Below, piece by piece: positions 1 through 7,899 of a stretch of DNA of 13,849 nucleotides. The first letter of the stretch is position 1. Every line of letters starts with the position of its first letter. This stretch comes from Sulfurovum sp. (lineage in GTDB: Bacteria > Campylobacterota > Campylobacteria > Campylobacterales > Sulfurovaceae). The stretch covers positions 1 through 13,849 of the forward strand of contig SOIK01000204.1 in assembly GCA_004377245.1 (NCBI GenBank), given 5' to 3'. Below the pieces are notes generated by a model that saw only the letters and a program-made list of their open reading frames with translations, ran no database searches and was not told the origin of the DNA. The position numbers and the translations under genes are program-made.

Positions 1-2
1 AA

Positions 3-656
3 GTACGTTACCTCTCTAACTTCTCTTCAGGAAAAATGGCAAAATCTCTTTGTCTGTCTCTTTACCTTAAAGGAGCTGATATCTGTTACATCACTACTAT
101 GGGAAATGAGGGGTTACCAGAAAGTATTTACACGATAGATGTAGAAGATACGCAGGAACTTTTAGACTATACGCAAGATGCTATCAGAGTAGCTAAAAAA
201 GGGAAGATGAGCAAGGCTTCCATGAACAGTGATGCATCTGTTCACCTTATACAAAAAGAGCCTTACCTCTTTATGGTAGCTGCTGTATCTGACTTTACCC
301 CTAAGTATCCACAATCTGGTAAACTAAAAAAATCGACTATAGGCGAGAGTTGGAATTTAGAGCTTACACAAACACCTGATATTTTAAGTTCTCTACGCAA
401 AGATGGTATTAAAACTATTGCCTTTAAAGCAGAAATGGACAGTGAAAAAGGTTTGGACAGTGCCATTTCACTCCTTGATAAAAAAGAGATAGATGCTGTC
501 TGTTACAACCTGCTCCAAGATAGCAGAAGTTTCGGAACATCCGATAATGAGATCACCTTTATCACCAAAGAGGCACAAACTCAACTGGGTAAAGCTGACA
601 AGCTTACACTCTCTGAAAAAATACTAACCCAAGCCAAGAGTCTTTTAGATGAGTGA
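3..656 (+). CDS. coaBC: Coenzyme A biosynthesis bifunctional protein CoaBC, C-terminal (CoaB) part, 5' end outside window
   Basis: This is the phosphopantothenate-cysteine ligase half of the bifunctional CoaBC protein. CoaB joins cysteine to 4'-phosphopantothenate using CTP, and the CoaC half then decarboxylates the product in the cytoplasmic CoA pathway. The open frame has no stop back to the window edge. Codons before the first ATG at 36 read VRYLSNFSSGK, which continues into MAK; this matches the conserved R-x-[IL]-S-N-x-S-S-G-K-M motif of CoaB, so that ATG is internal and the gene is cut by the edge. Further family signatures are AAVSDFTPK, the KLKK lysines, and the late segment YNLLQ...F...NEITFI. 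The CoaC flavoprotein half is not in view. The stop overlaps the uppS start by 8 bases (ATGAGTGA), which suggests translational coupling. Identity is secure; the full length is unknown. Confidence 0.93.
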   Translation, partial: VRYLSNFSSGKMAKSLCLSLYLKGADICYITTMGNEGLPESIYTIDVEDTQELLDYTQDAIRVAKKGKMSKASMNSDASVHLIQKEPYLFMVAAVSDFTPKYPQSGKLKKSTIGESWNLELTQTPDILSSLRKDGIKTIAFKAEMDSEKGLDSAISLLDKKEIDAVCYNLLQDSRSFGTSDNEITFITKEAQTQLGKADKLTLSEKILTQAKSLLDE

Positions 657-1335
657 AACCCCTCTTAAACATCTTGCTATTATCATGGATGGTAACGGAA
701 GGTGGGCGAAGCAACGTGGCTTAAAACGTACAAAAGGGCATGAAAAAGGTGCTGAAGTCATTCGTGATATCACCACATACTGTGCAAAACATCCTACCAT
801 AGAGACTGTTACTTTTTATGCCTTTAGTACAGAAAATTGGAAACGTCCTAAACTCGAAGTAGAATTTCTTATGAAAATACTAGACAGGTATTTGAAACAA
901 GAGTTGATGACCTATCAAGAACATGGTATTCGTTTTCAAGTGATTGGAGATTTAACACAATTTTCAAAACCTTTACAAAAACGTATCTTAGATACACAAG
1001 AGCTTACTAAAGACAATACCGATCTTATACAAGTATTGGCTTTAAGCTATGGGGGACGTGCAGAGATCACAACTGCGGTGAACCAACTTATAGCAGAGGG
1101 TAAAAAGAGTGTGACGGAAGAAGATATCTCTTTAGCATTACAGACACCATACAGTGATATAGATCTGCTCATCCGCACAAGTGGTGAAGAGCGTATCTCC
1201 AACTTTCTTCTATGGCAGCTAAGTTATAGTGAACTCTACTTTACTCCTACACTTTGGCCTGATTTTACAGCTGAAGAGTTAGATGAGATCATACAAAGTT
1301 ACAAACAACGTACCAGACGTTTCGGAGGGGTATAA
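649..1335 (+). CDS. uppS: Undecaprenyl diphosphate synthase (isoprenyl transferase)
   Basis: This cis-prenyltransferase adds isopentenyl diphosphate units to farnesyl diphosphate. It makes the C55 carrier lipid used for peptidoglycan and surface polysaccharide assembly, acting at the cytoplasmic face of the membrane. The 228-residue product has the normal length and all five family motifs. These include MDGNGRWAKQRG with the Mg-binding Asp14 and Arg18, the segment FSTENWKRP at about 59-67, ALSYGGRAEI at about 131-140, and the pyrophosphate-binding RTSGE at 176-180 followed by R182, S184 and N185, with E195 in SELYF. The ATG overlaps the coaBC stop by 8 bases. Its own TAA shares a base with the ATG of the next gene (TAATG at 1333-1337), so it sits in a coupled operon. 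GGAGGGG just before that junction can serve as the ribosome site for the downstream gene. Confidence 0.96.
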   Translation: MSETPLKHLAIIMDGNGRWAKQRGLKRTKGHEKGAEVIRDITTYCAKHPTIETVTFYAFSTENWKRPKLEVEFLMKILDRYLKQELMTYQEHGIRFQVIGDLTQFSKPLQKRILDTQELTKDNTDLIQVLALSYGGRAEITTAVNQLIAEGKKSVTEEDISLALQTPYSDIDLLIRTSGEERISNFLLWQLSYSELYFTPTLWPDFTAEELDEIIQSYKQRTRRFGGV

Positions 1336-2075
1336 TGATAGAAACCAGCACCATAGTCATAGTTGTATTTATTTTTGGAGCCATGATAGGCTCATTTTTA
1401 AATGTAGTGATCTATCGTATACCCAAGGGAGAAAGTATCGTCTTCCCTTCATCTAAATGTCAAAGTTGTCAAACAAGCCTAAAATGGTGGCATAATATTC
1501 CTATCTTTTCATGGTTATTTTTAAGTGGCAAGTGTGCATTTTGTAAAGACCCAATTGCTAAACAATACCCCGTTGTTGAACTTCTTACAGGTATCATCTT
1601 TGTAGCACTCTACTTTAAACTGGATCTAGTCTGGTATCTACCATTTGTCGCAGCTTCTTTTGCTGCATTGCTTGCCTTGGTCATGATAGATTTCAAATAC
1701 ATGGCTGTACCAGACAATGTAAACTTTGCTGCACTCATTTTTGCTCTTGTTCAACCAGAGTTTTTACAAGTGCTTATGCATGCAGCTATCGCAGCAGGTG
1801 GACTTTATCTTATAGGTTTACTCTCGTCTTTGATTGCCAGAAAGCAGGCTATGGGTGGAGCAGATGTTATCGTAGCTGGGACTATGGGTGCTTTACTTGG
1901 GTTTCCAAACTTTTTTGTTGCCATTTTCCTCTCAGCACTTTTAGCGATGATCCCTTCTCTCATAAACCGTGAAAATGGTGTACCTTTTGTGCCATTTTTA
2001 GCTTTAGCAACATTTATCGTCTACCTCTACGATGCCCAAGCAACACAGCTCTTGGAGACTATTATTTATGGTTAA
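1335..2075 (+). CDS. Prepilin peptidase / leader peptidase (A24 family, PilD-like)
   Basis: This is a polytopic inner-membrane aspartic protease that cleaves, and in many relatives N-methylates, type IV prepilins and type II secretion pseudopilins. The 246-residue product begins with a membrane segment and GSFLNVVIYRIP, the hallmark of the N-terminal A24 region. A zinc-type cysteine pair set follows at C42/C45 and C67/C70. The two catalytic aspartates are D119 in MIDFKYMAVPD and D177 in MGGADV. The second motif is usually written GxGD with a nearby lysine; here it is G-G-A-D-V with no lysine directly after, a mild variation. Several hydrophobic helices fill the C-terminal half. The start shares one base with the uppS stop. 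No pilin genes lie in the window, so the substrate cannot be told from context. Confidence 0.9.
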   Translation: MIETSTIVIVVFIFGAMIGSFLNVVIYRIPKGESIVFPSSKCQSCQTSLKWWHNIPIFSWLFLSGKCAFCKDPIAKQYPVVELLTGIIFVALYFKLDLVWYLPFVAASFAALLALVMIDFKYMAVPDNVNFAALIFALVQPEFLQVLMHAAIAAGGLYLIGLLSSLIARKQAMGGADVIVAGTMGALLGFPNFFVAIFLSALLAMIPSLINRENGVPFVPFLALATFIVYLYDAQATQLLETIIYG

Positions 2076-3087
2076 CGTAAGAGGGTACATTTCGTCAAAC
2101 TTTACCAAAGCATTTTTAACCATATTTCTACCCTTTTTTCTTATCATTTCTCTCGTATACCTTGTTAAAATATCTTCACTCACTGCAAAGATACAAATTA
2201 CTTTTGGAGAACTAGTCACACTTTACGCTTACTCTGTTCCAGATATCATTTTTTATACCTTACCACTCTCCTTTGTCGCAGCTCTAGCCAATGTGCTTAT
2301 GAAACTTTCACAGGACAATGAGCTTATCGCACTCTATGCATTAGGACTTAAAGCTAACAAAGTACTTAGAAGTCTATTGCTGCTTGGTGTACTCTTTTCC
2401 TTACTACTAGCATCTATCTCTTTTTTGGCTATGCCGCTCAGCAAGCAGTTTTATAAATCATTTAAAGAGTCTAAAAGATCAGAAGCTAAACTTAATATTG
2501 TAGCCGGAAAACTAGGTCAAAAGTTTGGGAACTATTATATCTATGTAAAAGAGAAAGAAAATGATATTTTTCATGATATTGTTATCTATAATCGTACCCA
2601 TAAAAATGAAGAACAGTTTTTTTCATCACAAAAAGGCAAACTGAACAAAAAAGAGAATACCACTTCTCTTTTACTCAACGATGGTTACGGCTACACATAC
2701 GCAGAGACTAAGCTACAACAAGCCAAATACAAGACCCTTGAAGTCTATGACACTAGCAAGAAGAAAGATTTCCATTTTGAAGATATTGTCGCATACTGGA
2801 GTAAAGCAAAAGACAATGCAAAAATGATGCGTAAAGTTCTCTTTTTTATTTTTCTAAGTCTTATACCTTTGCTTTCAGTCTATCTTGTGGCATCTTTTAC
2901 CATGATTAATCCTCGCTATCAAACAAACCGTTCATTTATTGTTATCTTTGCTACAACATTTCTATTCTATATGTTAGCATCCTCTTTACAAAAGTGGGGA
3001 AATTATGCAATCTTACTTTTTCTTATTATTGCAGTTTTTCTCTTAGGTAGATGGCTCTTTACACAACGAGTAGCAAGATACTTTTAA
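2068..3087 (+). CDS. LptF/LptG family lipopolysaccharide export permease
   Basis: This is a membrane subunit of the LptB2FG ABC transporter, which extracts lipopolysaccharide from the inner membrane and passes it to the periplasmic Lpt bridge. The 339-residue product has the YjgP/YjgQ layout. Three N-terminal membrane helices include the conserved stretch SQDNELIALYALGLK near residues 81-95. A periplasmic beta-rich region at about 130-250 contains GKLGQKFGNYYIYVKEKE, and three C-terminal helices follow. I chose the ATG at 2068 rather than an in-frame ATG at 2032. The shorter form begins directly with the amphipathic N-terminus typical of the family, has GGAG at 2053-2056 ahead of it, and overlaps the peptidase by only 8 bases. 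Campylobacterota usually carry separate LptF and LptG proteins, and I cannot say firmly which one this is. Confidence 0.88.
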   Translation: MVNVRGYISSNFTKAFLTIFLPFFLIISLVYLVKISSLTAKIQITFGELVTLYAYSVPDIIFYTLPLSFVAALANVLMKLSQDNELIALYALGLKANKVLRSLLLLGVLFSLLLASISFLAMPLSKQFYKSFKESKRSEAKLNIVAGKLGQKFGNYYIYVKEKENDIFHDIVIYNRTHKNEEQFFSSQKGKLNKKENTTSLLLNDGYGYTYAETKLQQAKYKTLEVYDTSKKKDFHFEDIVAYWSKAKDNAKMMRKVLFFIFLSLIPLLSVYLVASFTMINPRYQTNRSFIVIFATTFLFYMLASSLQKWGNYAILLFLIIAVFLLGRWLFTQRVARYF

Positions 3088-3122
3088 TGGAAAACTTTTA
3101 ATGGAAGACTTTTAATGGGTAT
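3081..3122 (+). repeat. Three tandem 14-bp repeats forming a TAATG stop/start chain between the lptF/G-family gene and truA
   Basis: The unit CTTTTAATGGAAAA occurs at 3081-3094, 3095-3108 (CTTTTAATGGAAGA) and, decayed at its end, 3109-3122 (CTTTTAATGGGTAT). The first copy carries the stop codon of the permease gene. Each copy contains TAATG, so a stop overlaps a start three times, at 3085-3089, 3099-3103 and 3113-3117. The period of 14 shifts the frame each time. The result is mini-frames encoding MENF, then MEDF, then MGIYLCV, the last ending at 3138 inside truA. This is direct sequence observation; any role in translational coupling is inference. Confidence 0.85.
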
Positions 3123-3128
3123 TTATCT

Positions 3129-3851
3129 ATGCGTGTAAAAGCAGTCATTGCCTATGATGGAAGTGCTTATCAAGGTTTTCAAAAACAAACCACTACAGAC
3201 AAAACAGTGACAAGTAGTGTAGAAAAAGCCTTACGCTCTTTGCAGATAGACTCATCTATAGTAGGCAGTGGACGTACAGATGCTGGCGTGCATGCAACAG
3301 GACAAGTGATACATTTTGATCTACCAGAATTTTGGTCTGATCTTGACAAACTCAAACTGAATCTCAACAGAAAACTAACAGAGATACAGTTCAAACATAT
3401 TAGTAGTGTTTCTCATGATTTCCATGCACGTTTCTCAGCGAGAAAAAGACTTTATCGCTATGTATTTAAAACACAAAAACCTTCCGTATTTGAACAGAAG
3501 TACATCTCATACTATCCAGAGTTTGATGCAACTCTACTTACACAAGCCTTAGCACTCTTTGTAGGAGAACATGACTTTGATTACTTTCATAAAACAGGTA
3601 CTATTACCCACACGACAGTAAGAAAAATCTATAAAACAAACTACATACAACGAAATAACTATCATTATATTTATTTTCAAGCTAATGGATTTTTGCGTTC
3701 ACAAGTAAGGATGATGATAGAAGCTGCGATGCAGTGCGCTAGAGGAGAAATGACTCTAAAACAGCTCTTGGAGCAGATAGAGTGTCAAGAAAAGCACACT
3801 ACAAGGCTTGCTCCTCCTGAGGGACTTTATCTAGCTAAGATTTTATATTAA
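3129..3851 (+). CDS. truA: tRNA pseudouridine(38-40) synthase TruA
   Basis: TruA isomerises uridines 38, 39 and 40 in the anticodon stem-loop of many tRNAs, in the cytoplasm. The 240-residue protein has the expected length for the family. It opens with the core strand VKAVIAYDGSAYQGFQKQ and carries the catalytic motif GSGRTDAGVHA, with Asp51 as the nucleophile. The second-domain signatures are RLYRYVF, GEHDFDYFHKTG and GFLRSQVRMM. The start at 3129 gives the canonical N-terminus. It has no strong ribosome site of its own but lies within the last of three TAATG mini-frames, so translation may be handed on from the upstream permease gene. The stop overlaps the stop of the convergent histidine kinase gene by three to four bases, leaving no room for a separate terminator. 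Confidence 0.95.
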   Translation: MRVKAVIAYDGSAYQGFQKQTTTDKTVTSSVEKALRSLQIDSSIVGSGRTDAGVHATGQVIHFDLPEFWSDLDKLKLNLNRKLTEIQFKHISSVSHDFHARFSARKRLYRYVFKTQKPSVFEQKYISYYPEFDATLLTQALALFVGEHDFDYFHKTGTITHTTVRKIYKTNYIQRNNYHYIYFQANGFLRSQVRMMIEAAMQCARGEMTLKQLLEQIECQEKHTTRLAPPEGLYLAKILY

Positions 3852-6800
3852 TCTATTTTTAACTTCTTTCTGAGATCTTCAATATTTGCTTTTTCTTCTA
3901 AAGTATCACAACAAAAATCATCTTGTTCTGATAAATTATGTATGAATGCAAAAGGTTTAGCTCCAGTATCTTGAATAAGATCAACAATCATACATTTCAT
4001 GCTTTTGAAAGGTTCTCCCTCATATATGACAAATGTATACTCTGTATCATCAAGTCTATCTAAAAACTTTTCTTCATCAGTAACAATATCCATATCATAT
4101 TCTAAATTTTTCAATATGCTTCCATAGAGATTTGCTATTAATGGCATAGAGTGATAGACTAAAACATCAGATTTTCTTTTTTTCTCTACAACTTTTTCAA
4201 CCTCTACTGCTTCTACCGCCTCTACTTCACTCTCTTGAATTTCGACAGCATTATCACTGCTCTGCGTATCAGCACTTTCTTCTTGTATGTTTTCATCTAT
4301 TTGCTTTGCACTCCCTAATGCTTCTAAAAGATCATCATAGAGCCCTTCATTATAAAGTTCATCATCGATACTTTCTTCAGTCTCAACAACATTATCTTTC
4401 TTCTCTTCTTCTATTTCTTTTTTCTCTATGTCATTTTCTATGGCTTCTTCTTTGTTTCCAACAATCTTATGAGGAAAATACTCTTGAATCAGTAAGTTTA
4501 ACTGCTCAAGCTCTATAGGTTTTGAAAGATAATTGTCCATACCTGCGTTTATATATTTCTCTCTGTCACCCTCTAAGGCATTTGCGGTTAGGGCAACAAT
4601 AGGGATATGATGTTTGCGTTGCTTTTCTTCAAAATCTAAAATTTTTCCTGTTGCTTCAATACCACCCAGTACAGGCATTTGAATATCCATAAATATCATA
4701 TCATATTCATTTTGCATACGAAGTTCCAGAGTCTCCTCACCATTGTTTGCAAGTGTAACTTCCACACCAAAGCCATTCAACACATTTTTAATCAACTTTT
4801 GATTGATGGTATTATCTTCTGCTACCAGGACATGTATATTTTCAAATGCTATATTACTCTTGCTATCTTTAGCTTTAGTCAACTTTTTATTATCTTTCTC
4901 TTCATAAACTACTTCAAGTGATTTGAGGGTTTTAGTAAGATTAACTGGCTTATAAAATATTCTATCTATGCTGTCTTCAATATCTTTAATACTCTTTTTC
5001 TTATCTCCGGTTGTCATGAGGACGATTTTTGTATCAAGGTCTAGATATTGGTCAAGTTCATCTTTTCTTTGATGGTATCTATGATCAATAAATACTACAT
5101 CTGGTAAAAGTGACTTTTCCTCTTCAAGTAATTCAGTACCATAATAGACTTTAAACTTAGCACCAGAATAATCAACATAAGCTTCAAGATTTTTATTCAT
5201 TTCTCGTTCAATATTTGCATCAGGAACTACAAAACCAACTTTAAATCCACGCATATTTACTACTGTTCTCTTTTCAGGTTGATCTGATTTTTCAAGTTTT
5301 AATGCAAAGAAGAAAGTAGAACCCTCATCCTCTACACTTTCTATCTCTAATTTTCCTCCCATAAATGAGACCAATTTACTAGAGATAGCCAAACCTAAGC
5401 CTGTACCACCAAATTTTCTACTTGTACTAACATCTGCTTGGGAGAAGGCATCAAATATTTTACTTTTCTGCTCCTCAGTAATACCAATACCAGAATCTGT
5501 AACAGAAAATTTAACTGTAGTATCTTGATCACTTTCAGAAAGCTTTTCTATAAGAACATCCACCTTACCACTCACTTTAGTAAATTTAATTGCATTACTG
5601 ATAAGATTGACAATAACCTGAGAAATTTTAGTAGGATCACCTATGACTGTAGAAGGTAATTCAGGATCTATATAGATACCAAATTCGATATCTTTTTCTG
5701 CAGCCCTCGCAGCATAAGACTCTACAGATGCTTCAAACTTCTCAATAGGATCAAATGGAATACTTTCCAATTCAATCTTATCTGCTTTTATTTTAGAAAG
5801 GTCAAGTATATCATTTACAATGGTTAACAAGTTCTCAGAACTATGTTCTATGACTGCAATAAACTCTTCCTGCTCTTCTGTAACAGGTGTAGATTTAAGC
5901 AGTTGGGTAAAACCGACAATACCATTCAGAGGTGTACGAATCTCATGAGACATATTTGCAAGAAAGAGATCTTTCGCTTGATTTGCCTCTCTAATTGTTT
6001 CAGTTAGAAATTTATATATCTGATTTATTTCCCTATTATCAATCAAAACTTTCAACTCTTTTTGCTGTTCTAGGTTAAGTACTGCCTCAATATCTTTTAA
6101 AGTATCTTCAAATAATTGTTTATCTTTGTTAATATTATGATAGATTACAAATAATACGAGAAGAAGTAGCAAGGTAAAGAGTGCGCCCATTGCATATTGA
6201 GTCATAACTTCTTTGCTTTGAGATACGTTATCTTCTGTATGTTTTTGAATCGTTGAGGAGAGTATACTTTGTGCTAACGCAATATAATTCATCTTTTTCT
6301 CAACTTGACTAAACCATTCATTTGTTGCAACAGAATACTCTCCTGTGTATGCTCCATATAGAATTAAAACACGCTCATTAGAACCAATTTTACTAAACTG
6401 CTCCGGTGTAAGCAGTGCATTGAGCTTAGAAACAATAGCTCTATTCTCCAATGCGTCGAATTCCGGCAATGTATCATTTACTAAAAGAGAATCCCACAGC
6501 ATCAAATCTTCATCACTCATCTTCTTTGAACCACTCAAGATAAAAAAGATACCTGTATTTTCTAACTCAGTATTTTCTTTCAACACTGTAAAGCTTGTGT
6601 AAGTTGACAGGTAGCTCTTCATCTCCGGAGAAGAATCTTTTGATGCAACTATTTTCATAGCCCCTACAAGTGATTCAAAAATTTTATCGTGGTATATCTT
6701 AAAGAAAATATTCTTATAATCTGAACTCAGAGTATCTACTTTTGTTCTTGCATGCTTTAAGTTTTTTGCAGCAGCCTGCAATCTTTTTTGATAAGTTGTA

Positions 6801-7111
6801 AATTCTTTATTGGTGTTTGTAAATGTCACTAGCTCTCTTATGGCACTATCAACAGCAATTCTCGATTCTTTTACCTTGTCAAACCCTGATTTCCCCTCTG
6901 TCCCCATATATATAGCACTGTAAAGTCTTTCTTTTGCTATCTTGTCAAGAACACTGTCCATCTCTTTAACGAAATATGTACTTTGTGTACTCTTTTGCGT
7001 AGATTCATACTCGACGTAAGAGATATAAGTATAATAAGAGAACACTCCCAATACCGCTACAACCACAGTAATAAGAAAAGTAAAGATGTTTTTATTATTT
7101 ATAATTTTCAT
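3848..7111 (-). CDS. Membrane hybrid histidine kinase with NIT-like periplasmic sensor and three receiver-like modules
   Basis: The predicted 1087-residue sensor kinase is the last gene of the five-gene minus-strand operon. Membrane helices at about 9-29 and 304-324 flank a helical periplasmic domain. Its segment KERLYSAIYMGTEG followed by SRIAVDSAIREL resembles the NIT (nitrate/nitrite sensing) fold. The cytoplasmic part has HisKA with phospho-acceptor His389 in SHEIRTPLNG, then an HATPase with N502/N506, DSGIG at 539-543 and GGTGLGLA at 568-575. Three receiver-like modules follow. The first, about 620-735, keeps D676 and K721 but lacks the adjacent acidic pair. The second, about 757-880, is canonical with E765, D766, D809, T842 and K864. 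An acidic linker (about 885-975) leads to a degenerate C-terminal module. No HPt domain or output domain is visible. GAGGA at 7118-7122 sits 6 bases before the ATG at 7111 and directly abuts an in-frame ATG at 7117, so the inner start is preferred. The NIT assignment is by eye and less certain than the kinase core. Confidence 0.9.
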   Translation of the reverse strand: MKIINNKNIFTFLITVVVAVLGVFSYYTYISYVEYESTQKSTQSTYFVKEMDSVLDKIAKERLYSAIYMGTEGKSGFDKVKESRIAVDSAIRELVTFTNTNKEFTTYQKRLQAAAKNLKHARTKVDTLSSDYKNIFFKIYHDKIFESLVGAMKIVASKDSSPEMKSYLSTYTSFTVLKENTELENTGIFFILSGSKKMSDEDLMLWDSLLVNDTLPEFDALENRAIVSKLNALLTPEQFSKIGSNERVLILYGAYTGEYSVATNEWFSQVEKKMNYIALAQSILSSTIQKHTEDNVSQSKEVMTQYAMGALFTLLLLLVLFVIYHNINKDKQLFEDTLKDIEAVLNLEQQKELKVLIDNREINQIYKFLTETIREANQAKDLFLANMSHEIRTPLNGIVGFTQLLKSTPVTEEQEEFIAVIEHSSENLLTIVNDILDLSKIKADKIELESIPFDPIEKFEASVESYAARAAEKDIEFGIYIDPELPSTVIGDPTKISQVIVNLISNAIKFTKVSGKVDVLIEKLSESDQDTTVKFSVTDSGIGITEEQKSKIFDAFSQADVSTSRKFGGTGLGLAISSKLVSFMGGKLEIESVEDEGSTFFFALKLEKSDQPEKRTVVNMRGFKVGFVVPDANIEREMNKNLEAYVDYSGAKFKVYYGTELLEEEKSLLPDVVFIDHRYHQRKDELDQYLDLDTKIVLMTTGDKKKSIKDIEDSIDRIFYKPVNLTKTLKSLEVVYEEKDNKKLTKAKDSKSNIAFENIHVLVAEDNTINQKLIKNVLNGFGVEVTLANNGEETLELRMQNEYDMIFMDIQMPVLGGIEATGKILDFEEKQRKHHIPIVALTANALEGDREKYINAGMDNYLSKPIELEQLNLLIQEYFPHKIVGNKEEAIENDIEKKEIEEEKKDNVVETEESIDDELYNEGLYDDLLEALGSAKQIDENIQEESADTQSSDNAVEIQESEVEAVEAVEVEKVVEKKRKSDVLVYHSMPLIANLYGSILKNLEYDMDIVTDEEKFLDRLDDTEYTFVIYEGEPFKSMKCMIVDLIQDTGAKPFAFIHNLSEQDDFCCDTLEEKANIEDLRKKLKID

Positions 7112-7124
7112 TTCCATTCCTCAT

Positions 7125-7883
7125 TTATTGATTTTTACTATGATAAAGTGCTAGTTGAGCAACAATATTCTCAAGGTAATCTATAGAAGTAAACATTAGC
7201 TTTGGAATGAACAAACTTTCTGATTTATCAAAAAAGATTTTATTTGCTTTCCAAGATTCATTCATTTTCACTTGTATTTTATGTGTTTCTTCTGTGTATG
7301 TGTAAAGATTGATTTTTTCTATATTTTCTTCAAGCTTACGCATAGATTCTTGCATCTGCTCTTTATTTGTAGCAGTATTAAAACCAACATGAAGAGCCAT
7401 GTAGTATTTAGTGATTCTTTCCAAAAGATACTCCATCTTTTTAGTTACCATCAGCATCTTTTCTTCTTCGGAGAAATCATACTTGTGTGCATCCGCAATA
7501 GAATCAGCTCCTTCAAGAAGTGTTTCACTATAGTCAAGCATCAATGCAGCTTTTTCTTTATCTACTTCTTCACTAACTATCTGTTCAATCTGATCCTTAC
7601 TGTAAGCAAGGAACTCAAGAATATCTTTTGTATCGGTATCCTTGGTTGTTGTAGCGATGATTCTGAGGTCGTCGCTCAACTTGTCCAGCGTTCTCATTAG
7701 CTCATTCTTGACTTCTGTTCTCCCTGGATTCTTATAGAAAAAAAGATAGTCTTTAACCATCTTCTGACTGAGGTATCTAATATTCTCAGAAGCCTCGATA
7801 ATCTTTACATCCCCCCTCGTTGCAGCATGACTAAGAAAAGTCAAAGAAGAAACAAGAAGAAGCACACGAAATATTGTTTGCAT
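7125..7883 (-). CDS. Exported PilJ-like protein with degenerate P-boxes
   Basis: This fourth and most divergent member of the exported helical protein series precedes the kinase gene by 13 bases, or 7 if the outer kinase start is used. The 252-residue product begins with a signal peptide (MQTIFRVLLLVSSLTFLSHA). It then follows the two-segment layout of its neighbours. At 32-46 the sequence SENIRYLSQKMVKDY aligns with AGKQRMLSQRIAKDY of the upstream gene: the leading Gly and the Met are lost while Arg36 is kept. The second site, ITKYY at about 157-161, keeps the helix end but has Glu151-Tyr152 where Arg-Met is expected. AAGGA at 7890-7894, six bases before this ATG, fixes the start; an in-frame ATG at 7919 would overlap the previous gene and precede the signal peptide awkwardly. 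Function is unknown. Loss of the signature suggests it does not bind the same ligand. Confidence 0.8.
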   Translation of the reverse strand: MQTIFRVLLLVSSLTFLSHAATRGDVKIIEASENIRYLSQKMVKDYLFFYKNPGRTEVKNELMRTLDKLSDDLRIIATTTKDTDTKDILEFLAYSKDQIEQIVSEEVDKEKAALMLDYSETLLEGADSIADAHKYDFSEEEKMLMVTKKMEYLLERITKYYMALHVGFNTATNKEQMQESMRKLEENIEKINLYTYTEETHKIQVKMNESWKANKIFFDKSESLFIPKLMFTSIDYLENIVAQLALYHSKNQ

Positions 7884-7899
7884 AGTAGATCCTTGTCTG

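Noticed and set aside
4306..4518. Open plus-strand frame within the kinase gene
   Set aside because: It is the complement of the acidic Glu-rich linker, which yields Leu/Ser/Phe-rich frames by chance.
7272..7700. Open frame of 142 codons on the plus strand
   Set aside because: It is antisense to the degenerate PilJ-type gene, is rich in Phe, Cys and Ile as expected for a complement frame, and has no ribosome site or family motif.
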